In this document: positions 1-7,426 of the stretch, piece after piece
Layout: every line of letters begins with the position of its first letter
Numbering within the stretch: position 1 is the first letter of the stretch
NCBI RefSeq assembly: GCF_013177695.1
Contig: NZ_WOEY01000134.1
Location: 124,001 to 188,000, forward strand
DNA length: 64,000 bases
Direction of reading: 5' to 3'
Source: Paraburkholderia solitsugae
GTDB taxonomy: Bacteria; Pseudomonadota; Gammaproteobacteria; Burkholderiales; Burkholderiaceae
Notes under the pieces: model-generated
What the model saw: only the letters and a program-made list of their open reading frames with translations
The model's database searches: none
What the model was told of the DNA's origin: nothing
Made by a program: the position numbers and the translations under genes

Positions 1-2
1 AG

Positions 3-593
3 GTCTATTCGCTCGGGGCGGGCTACAAGCAGGGGCCGCTTGCCATGGGCGTGGCTTACCTGAACGTGAAGAACCCGGCGGCTTCGCTGTTCGGCAGCAA
101 CCCGTCCGATACGTCAACATCCAATGGACTGACGGGCACGCCAGTGTTTAGCGGCTACGCTACGGCGCAGTCGTATCAGGTTATCGGCTGGGGCGGTTCC
201 TATGCGCTCGGACCTGCTGCGTTCGGCGCAACCTATTCGAACATCCGGTTCGGCGATATTGGGGCTCTGGAGCGTAGCACGGCGGTTTTCAACGATGCCG
301 AAGCGAGCTTCCAGTATCACGTGACGCCCGCTTTTCTTGCGGGCATTTCTTATAACTACACGCGCGGCAGCGAAGTGACGGGCAAGGTCGGCGGCGTGAA
401 CAACAACCAGTTCGCCATCGGTGCGAATTACACGTTGTCGCCGCGCACCGACGTTTATGCAGCGGTCGTCTATCAGACGGTCAACGGCCGGGATTCGACG
501 GGGGCACCCGCCGTCGCGGACGTGAACGGCGTATCGCCGTCGACTAATCAGCATCAGGCGGTGGGTCGGTTGGGAATCCGTACGCGGTTCTGA
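3..593 (+). CDS. Gram-negative porin, C-terminal part (5' end outside window)
   Basis: This is the C-terminal ~196 residues of an outer-membrane porin of the Burkholderia type, a trimeric beta-barrel for passive diffusion of small solutes. The frame is open from base 3, so the start lies upstream of the window. Visible features are alternating aromatic/polar strands (VYSLGAGYKQGPLAMG, then AFLAGISYNYTRG), Gly/Asn-rich loops, and the closing strand GRLGIRTRF. That strand ends in the C-terminal Phe needed for assembly of outer-membrane barrels. Family assignment is secure; substrate preference cannot be read from this part. It is followed by a promoter-like site at 659, so it is probably the last gene of its unit. 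Confidence 0.9.
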   Translation, partial: VYSLGAGYKQGPLAMGVAYLNVKNPAASLFGSNPSDTSTSNGLTGTPVFSGYATAQSYQVIGWGGSYALGPAAFGATYSNIRFGDIGALERSTAVFNDAEASFQYHVTPAFLAGISYNYTRGSEVTGKVGGVNNNQFAIGANYTLSPRTDVYAAVVYQTVNGRDSTGAPAVADVNGVSPSTNQHQAVGRLGIRTRF

Positions 594-658
594 CGTCACA
601 TGTCGACGCGTGACGTAACTGTCGCGCTACCGAGTGGCGTTGGGGGCGTGAGCGAAGG

Positions 659-686
659 GGAATAAGGCCGCCGGGTCGACGGTCAC
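659..686 (+). promoter_or_regulatory. ECF-type promoter site before DUF4148 remnant
   Basis: GGAAT at 659-663, 18 bases, then GTCAC at 682-686. Same architecture as six other sites in the first 9 kb, but the -10-like part differs at two of five positions from GTCTA. It sits 102 bases before the start of the DUF4148 remnant, exactly the distance seen at the intact DUF4148 gene (4332 to 4434), so it is inherited from a common ancestor and probably weakened. Confidence 0.5.
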
Positions 687-702
687 CGATGCAGAGCGTC
701 AT

Positions 703-724
703 GCTGCCGGGTCAACCCGGCAGC
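703..724. other. Perfect 10-bp inverted repeat in leader of DUF4148 remnant
   Basis: The arms gctgccgggt (703-712) and acccggcagc (715-724) are separated by two bases. The repeat lies between the promoter-like site at 659 and the pseudogene start at 761. No T-run follows, so a regulator site or mRNA hairpin is as likely as a terminator. Confidence 0.5.
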
Positions 725-760
725 CAATCTCAGACGCTCGTTTACTCAAGGAGTCGTGAC

Positions 761-1077
761 GTGAAATCGAATTCGTCGAATCGACTTGTCGTGCTATCCA
801 TACCTGATCCGCTTATTGTGAACGCTGCGCTGTTGGCAGCATCGAACTGTGTACGCGCAAACGTCGCTGGAATTCGGCACACTTCACATAACGCGTTCAG
901 AGGTTACTTACGAGTTCGAAAAGCCGAAGTGAGCAGGATATAGCGCGTTCTCCAGGTGCCGATCCGTACTACCCCCGACATTCAGGCGGGCAGCAGCGGG
1001 TCGAAGCCAAACTTCAAGCGGAATAGAATGCGCTAATGGCCGGTAACGACGCGGCGCAGACCCGATCCATGCCTTGA
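761..1077 (+). pseudogene. DUF4148 family gene, decayed
   Basis: This is a degenerate paralogue of the intact DUF4148 gene at 4434. Matching blocks run in order: the start region (KLNSLNRLV against KSNSSNRLV, now beginning with GTG), the signal-peptide core, the stretch encoding YYPDDIQAAE (here tactacccccgacattcagg near 967), and the 3' end encoding KHQAEKNAL then the Gln-Thr tail (1012-1073). The original frame is lost: the frame open from the GTG ends at 941-943, and an in-frame TAG replaces a Lys codon near 1024. Its promoter-like site and ribosome-binding sequence (caaggag) survive. DUF4148 proteins are small secreted proteins of unknown function, common in Burkholderiaceae. Confidence 0.8.
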
Positions 1078-1097
1078 TCAAGATTGACGATACGTCT

Positions 1098-1475
1098 ATG
1101 AAAAACTCCTTCCTGAACGGCGCCACTGCACGCGGCGTCGTCGCCGTGTTGAGTCTCGCGATCGCGCAACTGGCGAACGCCCATGCCTATCCAAAACGTC
1201 AGGTGCCACCCCCTGGGGCTAGCATGTCTGTTTCGCCCAGGGAGGTGTTGATCGATTTCGATGACGGACTCGAAGCGGCATTTAGCGCGATCACGGTGAC
1301 GGATGCGCAGCGGAGGTCCGTGACGCTTGGTAAGTCGATGGTCGATTCGTCGAACCCTAAGCACATGTCGGTGCTTCTGAACCCGCTAACGCCCGGTGTG
1401 TATACGGTCACGTGGGTTGCGGTCGCCGCCGACGGGCATCGTACGGAAGCCGAATATACCTTCACGGTCAAATAG
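1098..1475 (+). CDS. copC: CopC-domain periplasmic copper-binding protein
   Basis: A 125-residue exported protein of the CopC/YobA family, which binds Cu(II) in the periplasm and hands it to CopD or buffers it. A signal peptide ends at LANA, leaving an N-terminal His (HAYPKRQVPPPGA), the first ligand in CopC proteins. The family pattern of a Pro/Gly-Ala segment followed by a beta strand (PREVLIDFDDGL) is present. The C-terminal AADGHRTEAEYTFTV supplies the Asp and second His of the Cu(II) site. I chose the ATG at 1098 because the signal peptide begins there; an in-frame TTG at 1074 is less likely. No clear Shine-Dalgarno is seen, and no copD follows, so this is a stand-alone CopC. Confidence 0.85.
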   Translation: MKNSFLNGATARGVVAVLSLAIAQLANAHAYPKRQVPPPGASMSVSPREVLIDFDDGLEAAFSAITVTDAQRRSVTLGKSMVDSSNPKHMSVLLNPLTPGVYTVTWVAVAADGHRTEAEYTFTVK

Positions 1476-1699
1476 CGGCGATCCTGTCTGGCGTTGTGTT
1501 TGCATTAGGAGTTCAGTGATTCTTTCTGCAATCTTCGGCGCTCAAGTCCGTTGCGCAATTGGCGCGCGATGGAAGCGCCGACGGTCGCGGATGCGGATGA
1601 GTGATGACATCGGTGCACCTATAAGAGGCCTGAAGCGGGCAAATAGTCGACCCGTAATGCCCGAAAGATCGGGGCTGAAGGGTGGGGCGAAGACTGTCC

Positions 1700-2148
1700 G
1701 ATGAATTCCTGCATGCCGAGGACGCGCTCACATTGCGCGGCTTGTTCAACGTAGCCTTAAAGGAATTCCCTGCTGATATCGACGCTCGATCGTTGGCTGG
1801 CGTGGTTGGTACACCGGTGCGCACAATCGGATTGATGTGGACAATCACGACATCGTGTGTTCCGCGGTTATAGATCAGAGGGAAAATTACCGGGTTACCG
1901 ACGTGGCCTCCGTCCCAGTAATGTTCGCTGTTGATCTCTACCGCCTGGGACAGCGTGGGGAGGCTGGCCGAAGCAAGCACCGCCTCTGTACACAGCTCCT
2001 GGCCCGAAAAGATTCGTATTTTTCCGAAGGGATCGTAGCTCTCCGCCGATTGTGCAACGGCGCGCCAGAAGTCGTGCAGTGCCTCGCGCGCGTCTTCGGA
2101 ATCACCCGTTAGTAGACCGTGGGCCAGGACGGCGGCATTCATCGCCAC
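1700..2148 (-). pseudogene. Patatin-like phospholipase, rearranged remnant
   Basis: On the minus strand this encodes recognisable patatin (RssA-like hydrolase) pieces: MNAAVLAHGL after the nucleophile elbow, then EALHDFWRAVAQ. There follows an apparent internal deletion of about 100 residues, and then the segment with AVLASASLPTLSQAVEI, the catalytic-dyad loop YWDGGHVGNP and HINPIVRTGVPTT. After that the family pattern is lost through frameshifts. The N-terminal oxyanion glycine motif and the serine elbow are missing on this strand; the elbow sequence is found inverted just beyond (see 2131-2173). The gene cannot make an active enzyme. Confidence 0.75.
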
Positions 2149-2173
2149 CAGTGCAGGTGCGATGAATGCCGCC
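2131..2173. repeat. 15-bp inverted repeat spanning the patatin serine elbow
   Basis: The arms ggcggcattcatcgc (2131-2145) and gcgatgaatgccgcc (2159-2173) are perfect inverted copies with a 13-base spacer. Read on the plus strand, the right arm and spacer encode TSAGAMNAA, the canonical patatin nucleophile motif. Read on the minus strand, the left arm encodes AMNAA at the start of the patatin remnant. The two strands carry abutting pieces of one gene, so an inversion or fold-back event has its breakpoint here. From 2174 to 2461 I recognise nothing. Confidence 0.6.
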
Positions 2174-2461
2174 GATTACCTACCTGTCCCGGCCGTTCTC
2201 GCACGCCTACGATCAGTTGGCGCCATGCCAGCCTGGCCTGGTTCTGAATATAAAGGCCTGTCACGTCTATGCACACATCCTGTGAAGACATTCGGGTGAA
2301 GCCAAGGAATCCAAAAAAATATTACGTTGCGTCGCCGCGACGCACGATGTCATGTCTCTATTGCCCGTGTCTTTAAGGCGGAGCATATCGATGACCAACT
2401 CGAAAGTGGTGGCTTTGAGACCGTGGATGATGAACGGCCGTGCGTGTTCGCGGTTGTGCCC

Positions 2462-3202
2462 CTAGGCGAATGCGGCAAGCTGATCCCGGACTGGGCCGTC
2501 TATCCCTCTCCTGAACGACACATCGGGCACGCCCGTAGCGCGCCCGGGCGCCGCGGATTGCCGGACAAACTCCGCCTGAATCCGCACGTTTACGTCGTCG
2601 CCTACGGCCGGGAACCACGTCGATAGTCCAAACCTCGCGCGGCTGAAATGGCCTTCCGCCGAGAAGCCGAGCGTGTCCTGTTTCGTCAGTGGATCGGGCG
2701 CGAAGCCGTTGAACGTCACGTCAAGCGTGACCGGTTGAGTGGTGCCGCGGATCGTCAGATCGCCGGTCAACGTGCCGCGGGCGTCTCCTGTACGTTCGAA
2801 ACGCGTGCTGACGAACCGGATCTGCGGATAGCGCGCCACGTCGAACATATCGGCCCCTTTGACGAGCTTGTCGAGGAGCGGCACGTTGGTATCCACGCTG
2901 GCGGCATCGATGGTTGCCGCAACTGAACTTCTATCGAGCCCGCCTTCGTTCCAGTCGAGCTTTGCGGTCGCGCGATCGAGGCGCATCGTGAAGCGCGAAT
3001 ACTTGAAGTGATCGACGTCGAACGTAATGCTCCAGTGGTGCGGATCAAGTTCGTACTGACCTGGCGGCACTCGCGTTTCAGACTGGCTGACGGTATGCGT
3101 GACCACCTGGAGTGGCGTGCATGCAGCGACTATCGCGAGCACCGCAATCCACAACGCGCGCGCGACAGTCGCATGAACGGAATGCTTCTTCATCGCTTTC
3201 AT
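2462..3202 (-). CDS. YceI-family exported lipocalin-like lipoprotein
   Basis: A ~246-residue protein of the YceI family, which forms a lipocalin-like beta-barrel with a hydrophobic cavity thought to bind polyisoprenoid or similar lipids in the periplasm. The N-terminus is MKKHSV followed by a hydrophobic stretch and a lipobox (AIVAAC), so it is probably a lipoprotein. The YceI core begins at YELDPHHWSITFDVDHF and includes the FDVARYPQIRF and LTIRGTTQPVTLDV strands and the GLSTWFPAVGDDVNVRI segment. The C-terminus has an extra ~30 residues beyond the usual end. The ATG at 3202 (MKAMKK) and at 3193 (MKKHS) are both possible starts. YceI genes are often paired with cytochrome b561; none is present here. 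Confidence 0.85.
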   Translation of the reverse strand: MKAMKKHSVHATVARALWIAVLAIVAACTPLQVVTHTVSQSETRVPPGQYELDPHHWSITFDVDHFKYSRFTMRLDRATAKLDWNEGGLDRSSVAATIDAASVDTNVPLLDKLVKGADMFDVARYPQIRFVSTRFERTGDARGTLTGDLTIRGTTQPVTLDVTFNGFAPDPLTKQDTLGFSAEGHFSRARFGLSTWFPAVGDDVNVRIQAEFVRQSAAPGRATGVPDVSFRRGIDGPVRDQLAAFA

Positions 3203-3399
3203 CCCAGGGCTTGACCAGCGTAACAGGAGCACAGGCGACGCGACCAACACTGGATCCAGTCAGGGTGCCGTTGATGGCCCGCCAGCGCGCATTCGAATCA
3301 GCCACGTGACATGCCTGGATTCGATGGCGATCAGACTTCCGATTCAATGCAGCCAGCTATCTGCAGTACTTCATGCGCCAACCCGGCTCGTCTTGACCC

Positions 3400-3744
3400 T
3401 CAATTCTTCGGCGGCGGCACGACATAGGTCCTCACGCCGGCTAGTGGCGATCCGTATCCACCAGACTGCGCATTGTTCGGCAAACCATTGGAGAGTTGTG
3501 CCCGCGGATCCGTCGGATTCAGATTCAGCTCTCCCGCCTGCCGATCACCGTGGGTGGGATACTCGCTCCCGCGTGCAGCCTGCGGCATCAACCGGGTGCT
3601 GTTTTCAGGCGCGTTGATATCGTCATATGGGCTGAGACCTTGCGCCGCGACGCTGCCCGCGGCGATACACGCTACCGCTAGCAGGATTCCTCTCAATGCC
3701 ATCGGTGCTCGCGACACGCTCACTCTCTCGAAAACGTTTTTCAT
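3400..3744 (-). CDS. Small secreted protein of unknown function
   Basis: A 114-residue protein with a clear signal peptide (GILLAVACIAAGSVAAQG), giving a mature protein of about 80 residues rich in Pro, Asn and Gly. It has no cysteines after cleavage and ends in VVPPPKN. A good ribosome-binding site (aagga) lies seven bases before the ATG. I do not recognise a domain. It sits downstream of a decayed DUF4148 gene on the same strand and may have been cotranscribed with it from the ECF-type promoter at 4149-4176, although no promoter of that type was found directly upstream. Confidence 0.7.
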   Translation of the reverse strand: MKNVFERVSVSRAPMALRGILLAVACIAAGSVAAQGLSPYDDINAPENSTRLMPQAARGSEYPTHGDRQAGELNLNPTDPRAQLSNGLPNNAQSGGYGSPLAGVRTYVVPPPKN

Positions 3745-3839
3745 GTCAAATTCCTTAAGGTGGCGAAAGCACGAGACCTGCTATCGACCTTGTTCTTCAC
3801 AAAGACGCGCTGTACAACAAGGCGGCCGATCCTGCTTCC

Positions 3840-4113
3840 TCATTCCCAGCGTCGGTTCGCTGCCGGCTTCTTCATGCGCGCAACATTCGGTACCCTTGAG
3901 CGGTTGCGGTGATGCGCCTGTTTCATGCGTGCAACCTGCCCCGTGAAGATCGGTTTGACGTCTGGGCAGGAGATTTCGGTGGCGTTGTTCGGGCCGTTCG
4001 GCCGTGCCTCGATCAGTTCATCAGGAAACCTCCACGCGGGTCTTGACTTGCGCAAATGCACCTGACGAATCGAGAACCGCCAGAGAAAGGACGACCACTG
4101 CAAATTCCTTAAT
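3840..4113 (-). pseudogene. DUF4148 family gene, start codon lost and frameshifted
   Basis: This is a broken relative of the intact minus-strand DUF4148 gene at 7887-8132. The start position reads ATT instead of ATG (4113-4111), followed by a matching signal peptide (SGAFAQ) and KTRVEV for KTRAEV. One extra base after the GAG-GTT codons creates an immediate TGA stop. The other frame then resumes the family sequence with ELIEARPNGPN, PDVKPIFTGQVARMKQ and a different tail. The promoter-like site upstream (4149-4176) is intact, so transcription may persist without product. Confidence 0.85.
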
Positions 4114-4148
4114 TGCAGACCTCAGACGGTTTTTCGATATGCAATGAG

Positions 4149-4176
4149 TAGACTCCGTTTCGTCGCCGGATATTCC
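4149..4176 (-). promoter_or_regulatory. ECF-type promoter site
   Basis: Minus strand: GGAAT (plus 4176-4172), 18 bases, GTCTA (plus 4153-4149) followed by C. It lies 63 bases before the former start of the DUF4148 pseudogene. The surrounding ~50 bases match the sites at 5618-5645 and 8170-8197 beyond the two core boxes, so all three leaders descend from one sequence. Confidence 0.75.
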
Positions 4177-4271
4177 CGCAGCCTGTGAAAAAATGGAAAT
4201 TTCCACGACCGAAACACGTAAAAAAAATCGATTGCGGTGTGAGTAGCCGAGCCGTGGTTCCGTTGACGGAT

Positions 4272-4298
4272 CATCCGGCCATATCTTCAGGCCGGATG
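4272..4298. other. Perfect 9-bp inverted repeat between divergent ECF-type promoters
   Basis: The arms catccggcc (4272-4280) and ggccggatg (4290-4298) have a nine-base loop. It lies between the minus-strand site at 4149-4176 and the plus-strand site at 4332-4359. No T-run follows on either strand, so a regulator binding site or insulating hairpin is possible. Confidence 0.45.
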
Positions 4299-4331
4299 GA
4301 GCGATACCCGCGGGGCGGGTCCAGAGAGTAG

Positions 4332-4359
4332 GGAATAAGGATGACGGTTCAGTGGTTTA
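4332..4359 (+). promoter_or_regulatory. ECF-type promoter site before DUF4148 gene
   Basis: GGAAT at 4332-4336, 18 bases, GTTTA at 4355-4359, one mismatch to GTCTA. It is 102 bases upstream of the ATG at 4434. The flanking sequence (ggaataagg, later gcagagcg) is shared with the site at 659. Confidence 0.65.
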
Positions 4360-4433
4360 CCCATGCAGAGCGACGTGCGCTGGAGACGAGTGGATTGCGG
4401 CCATCACGCGCTCGAAAACCAAGGAGTAGCAAC

Positions 4434-4751
4434 ATGAAATTGAATTCGCTTAATCGGCTTGTTGGTCAATCCGCGCGTGGTTCGCTCATTGTGAGTGCGG
4501 TGCTGATGGCAACGTCAGCCTGTGTGTACGCGCAAACGTCGGCGGAGCCCGGCACGCATCAGGTCACCCGTGCCGAAGTGCGGCAAGAACTCAAGGAGTT
4601 GGCGGCGGTCGGATATCGCCCTGTTCCCAATGATCTCTACTACCCAGATGACATTCAGGCGGCGGAACAAAGGTTGGAGGCCAAACATCAAGCGGAAAAG
4701 AATGCGCTGACGGGGGCAAACCAGATGGCGCAGACGAAGCACACGCCATGA
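4434..4751 (+). CDS. DUF4148 family secreted protein
   Basis: A 105-residue DUF4148 protein. A signal peptide ends at VYAQ. The mature part has the family pattern: TRAEVRQELKELAAVGYRP, then YYPDDIQAAEQRLEAKHQAE, a helix-turn-helix-like pair of charged helices with a conserved Tyr-Pro, and a Thr/Lys-rich tail. The ATG at 4434 is chosen because aaggag lies eight bases upstream and the signal peptide begins there; an upstream in-frame ATG at 4341 falls within the promoter site. Function is unknown for the family, which is expanded in Burkholderiaceae. Five DUF4148 loci occur within 7.5 kb here, three apparently intact. Confidence 0.85.
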   Translation: MKLNSLNRLVGQSARGSLIVSAVLMATSACVYAQTSAEPGTHQVTRAEVRQELKELAAVGYRPVPNDLYYPDDIQAAEQRLEAKHQAEKNALTGANQMAQTKHTP

Positions 4752-5234
4752 ATGCGACGGATTGCGCGTACAGGTCGCACACGGTTTCTCGAGGCCGGGC
4801 AGGGTCGGTTTGAGGTTCGCCCATCAATAGTGAGCGGTATCGGGGGCGCACCGTTTGATTGTGAAGTGCTGATGGTTCATGCCGAAGCGCGAGAGGAATG
4901 CATGTGTGTGAGGGTGGGCGATCTGAAGCCCTTCATCGGCGCCTCCCGGTCGTGGGTTGGCCGGTGGTGCGTTTCGGCCCGTTACTGACTCAAAAGCCGG
5001 CGTTCACTATAGCGTGTCTGACATTGGCCCGTTCGTGAATCCCGGCTCTGGCTGGCGGGGACTGCGCGGCCCGCTAAGGACCAGTTTGCTCGGTACGCGT
5101 GCGCACGCGCCGGGCAACTGGCGAAAATGGAAGCACTTCGTCACCGTTTTTGCGATGCGCTCCTGTCTGCGATCACCAGCCATCTGCCATACACATTTGT
5201 CGCCCGTGATTCCAGACATGAGGAGAACTGCCAT
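4752..5234. other. Intergenic, nothing recognised
   Basis: About 480 bases without a supported gene. Short open frames exist on both strands but show no signal peptide, domain or ribosome-binding site. The minus-strand frame 5007-5234 begins directly after the lipoprotein stop, but its sequence does not look like a protein family I know. Confidence 0.5.
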
Positions 5235-5498
5235 TCAGGAGCCGAAGAACGGCTGGCAGTAGCTGACTGGACCTACGCATTCATTGCTGCCGGCCTGGGG
5301 CAGGGATGTGCATCCCGCAGCCATCAGTCCCGCGAAGGCGGCGGGGAGCCAGACTGCGCGGCGGATGGGCGACGAAACCTTCCTGTCTACGGGCCGGCTG
5401 CGCAAACCTGGAATGCCGTTCGCCGCCTTGTTGTCGCGGGCTGCGCCAGCGCTGTACGCGCCGGGGACCGGGCTTTCGCGAAGATCAAACTGGTTCAT
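5235..5498 (-). CDS. Small cysteine-containing lipoprotein
   Basis: An 87-residue protein with an unusually long polar N-terminus (about 45 residues), then RRAVWLPAAFAGLMAAGC, a signal segment ending in a lipobox. After the lipidated Cys come only ~25 residues (TSLPQAGSNECVGPVSYCQP) with two more cysteines that could form a disulfide. A strong ribosome-binding site (caggag) precedes the ATG at 5498. An ECF-type promoter site lies 120-147 bases upstream on the same strand. Function is unknown; the short Cys-containing mature part recalls small stress lipoproteins, but I see no named family. Confidence 0.6.
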   Translation of the reverse strand: MNQFDLRESPVPGAYSAGAARDNKAANGIPGLRSRPVDRKVSSPIRRAVWLPAAFAGLMAAGCTSLPQAGSNECVGPVSYCQPFFGS

Positions 5499-5617
5499 TT
5501 TCGCATCTCCTGTCTTGAATTGGAGCGGGGGGCGGGCCTGCAGGTCTTCGCACTTTCAGGCGCGGCCTCGCATGGCCATGAGCATGTCTAATCGACGTGC
5601 ACAATTGGTTAGCTATG

Positions 5618-5645
5618 TAGACGCTGTTTCGTCGCTGGATATTCC
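5618..5645 (-). promoter_or_regulatory. ECF-type promoter site before lipoprotein
   Basis: Minus strand: GGAAT (plus 5645-5641), 18 bases, GTCTA (plus 5622-5618) followed by C. The spacer shares long identity with the sites at 4149-4176 and 8170-8197. The leader to the lipoprotein start is about 120 bases, longer than at the other sites, and may contain the remains of a lost DUF4148 gene. The rest of 5499-5959 holds only this site and the plus-strand site at 5858. Confidence 0.75.
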
Positions 5646-5857
5646 CGCACCTTCAATAAAACACATTTGGCCGGCAGCGAAATCAGTTCGTCGTAGGCTC
5701 GTCAGCATCAGGCGGCGGATCGGTATTGGCCACCGATTCTGATCACGTCGCGGTTACGTGAGTGGTAATGCGATCCTGGTGCGCGGGCACCGCAGCCAAC
5801 CAGGGCGCGAACCGGTTGCGCCGATCCCACGGCCACATTCGAAATGTGCAGCGGGCT

Positions 5858-5885
5858 GGAATAAAACGGATGACCCGGCAGTCTA
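5858..5885 (+). promoter_or_regulatory. ECF-type promoter site before metallophosphoesterase-cupredoxin pair
   Basis: GGAAT at 5858-5862 within ggaataaaa, 18 bases, GTCTA at 5881-5885 followed by T. The site shares ggaataaaa with the sigma-factor promoter at 8657. It is 75 bases before the metallophosphoesterase ATG. Confidence 0.8.
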
Positions 5886-5959
5886 TGCATTGAATCCAGT
5901 CCGGAGGCCCGTCGGATAATCTGGCGGTCTACCTCCTGAACCTTAGTCGAGAGGGCACT

Positions 5960-6904
5960 ATGTCGTCAGATCTTCCATCCGATCCGTCGCGCCGCGGCGC
6001 GTTGAAATGTCTTGCCTTCGGTGGCGTAGGCACCGTGTTTGTCCTGGCCGGCGGTATTCTCACGCCGGTGGAACTGGCCCTCGCCGCCACAGCGAAGGAT
6101 TCGTCAGTTGCCTCGGGTGTTCCCCTGTTCCTTCAGATCAGCGATTCTCATATAGGCTTCAACAAGGAAGCCAATCCGGATGTCGCCGGTACGCTCAAGC
6201 AGACGATTGATTTTGTCAACGCCATGCCGATCAAACCGGCGCTGACGATTCACACAGGCGACATTACCCATCTTTCCAAACCGTCAGAGTTCGACCTCGC
6301 GGCCCAATTGTTGTCGGGCCTGAATATCACCGAGTTGCATACCGTTCCCGGCGAGCATGATGTGACAGACGGGCCAGGGACGGAATACTTCAACCGTTTC
6401 GGTCAAGCCTCGGACAACAAAGGCTATTACAGCTTCGACCACAACGGCGTGCACTTCATCGGGCTCGTCAACGTCATGCATTTCAAGCCGAACGGGTTGG
6501 GAGGCCTGGGCGACGACCAGCTCGCCTGGCTGGAAAATGATCTGAAGGGGCGCTCGTCCAGCACGCCGATCGTCGTCTTTGCGCACATGCCGATGTGGAC
6601 GATTTACGAACCGTGGGGGTGGGGCACCGGCGATTCTGGCCAGGCGATGAGCTATCTGAAGCGTTTTGGTTCGGTCACCGTCCTGAACGGGCATATCCAT
6701 CAGATCGTGTCGAAGGTGGAGGGCAATATCACCTTCCATACCGCGCGCTCGACGGCGTATCCCCAACCGACGGCCGGCAATGGCCCCGGCCCCATGCCGC
6801 TGACGGTGGCGAGCGATCAGCTTCCGAGGATGCTTGGCGTGACCAGCATCAAGATCGCGCGTCACCCGCTGAAGGCGACACTTACCGACACGACACTCGC
6901 CTGA
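5960..6904 (+). CDS. Tat-exported calcineurin-like metallophosphoesterase
   Basis: A 314-residue metallophosphoesterase. The N-terminus has a twin-arginine motif (SRRGALK, residues 10-16) and a hydrophobic segment ending near ALAA, so it is exported folded with its metals. Catalytic motifs appear in order: DSH (62-64), HTGD (98-101), GEHD (131-134), AHMP (His209) and GHIH (244-247). The third motif is normally GNHD; the metal-ligand Asn is replaced by Glu, which may change metal choice or activity. The next gene, 35 bases downstream, encodes a cupredoxin, so the two probably form one operon from the promoter at 5858. The substrate is unknown. Confidence 0.85.
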   Translation: MSSDLPSDPSRRGALKCLAFGGVGTVFVLAGGILTPVELALAATAKDSSVASGVPLFLQISDSHIGFNKEANPDVAGTLKQTIDFVNAMPIKPALTIHTGDITHLSKPSEFDLAAQLLSGLNITELHTVPGEHDVTDGPGTEYFNRFGQASDNKGYYSFDHNGVHFIGLVNVMHFKPNGLGGLGDDQLAWLENDLKGRSSSTPIVVFAHMPMWTIYEPWGWGTGDSGQAMSYLKRFGSVTVLNGHIHQIVSKVEGNITFHTARSTAYPQPTAGNGPGPMPLTVASDQLPRMLGVTSIKIARHPLKATLTDTTLA

Positions 6905-6939
6905 ATTGCCACACCGTGCTATTAACCAGGAACCCTATC

Positions 6940-7284
6940 ATGCCAATCACTACCCTTCGCCGCGCCATGGCGGTCTCCGCCGGAGTCGCGATTTTCATGG
7001 CTGCATCGGCTGATTTCTCCGCCGTGCAAGCGCAGGAGTCTAATGTCGTCGTTATAAAGAATTTTATGTTCTCGCCGATGTCGCTCACGGTCAAAGCCGG
7101 CTCGACCGTGACCTGGAAAAATCTCGATGGCGAACCGCATGCGGTCGTCAATGATACCGGCCTGTTCCACTCCGGCGCGCTCGATCAGAACGACACCTTT
7201 CAGTTCAAGTTCGATAAACCCGGTGTCTACAAGGTATTCTGCGGCATTCACCCGTACATGAAAGAGACGATTACCGTCCAGTAG
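6940..7284 (+). CDS. Cupredoxin, plastocyanin/pseudoazurin type
   Basis: A 114-residue exported blue-copper-like protein. A signal peptide ends around AVQAQ. The mature domain has NFMFSPMSLTVKAGSTVTW, and the type 1 copper ligands are visible as His67 (GEPHAV), Cys101, His104 and Met107 (FCGIHPYM). It would carry electrons or hold copper in the periplasm. The start is the ATG at 6940 since the signal peptide begins there and cagg lies just upstream. It follows the metallophosphoesterase closely and probably shares its ECF-type promoter. Nearby copC suggests a copper or oxidative-stress theme, an inference from context only. Confidence 0.9.
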   Translation: MPITTLRRAMAVSAGVAIFMAASADFSAVQAQESNVVVIKNFMFSPMSLTVKAGSTVTWKNLDGEPHAVVNDTGLFHSGALDQNDTFQFKFDKPGVYKVFCGIHPYMKETITVQ

Positions 7285-7426
7285 GTGCACTCTCTCCCTG
7301 AGTTCATGCCGCCAGAGGTTGAGTAACCGTCCGGAAGGAGGCGCGAGGGGGAGCTCCGTGCTGCACACTATCAATGCTGGTGCGCAGAACGGATTATCAC
7401 ATTCCGAACTGTGACGCTGCGCCGAC

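Noticed and set aside
5007..5234. Minus-strand frame starting directly after the lipoprotein stop
   Set aside because: The translated sequence has no domain or membrane segment and no separate ribosome-binding site; adjacency alone is weak evidence.
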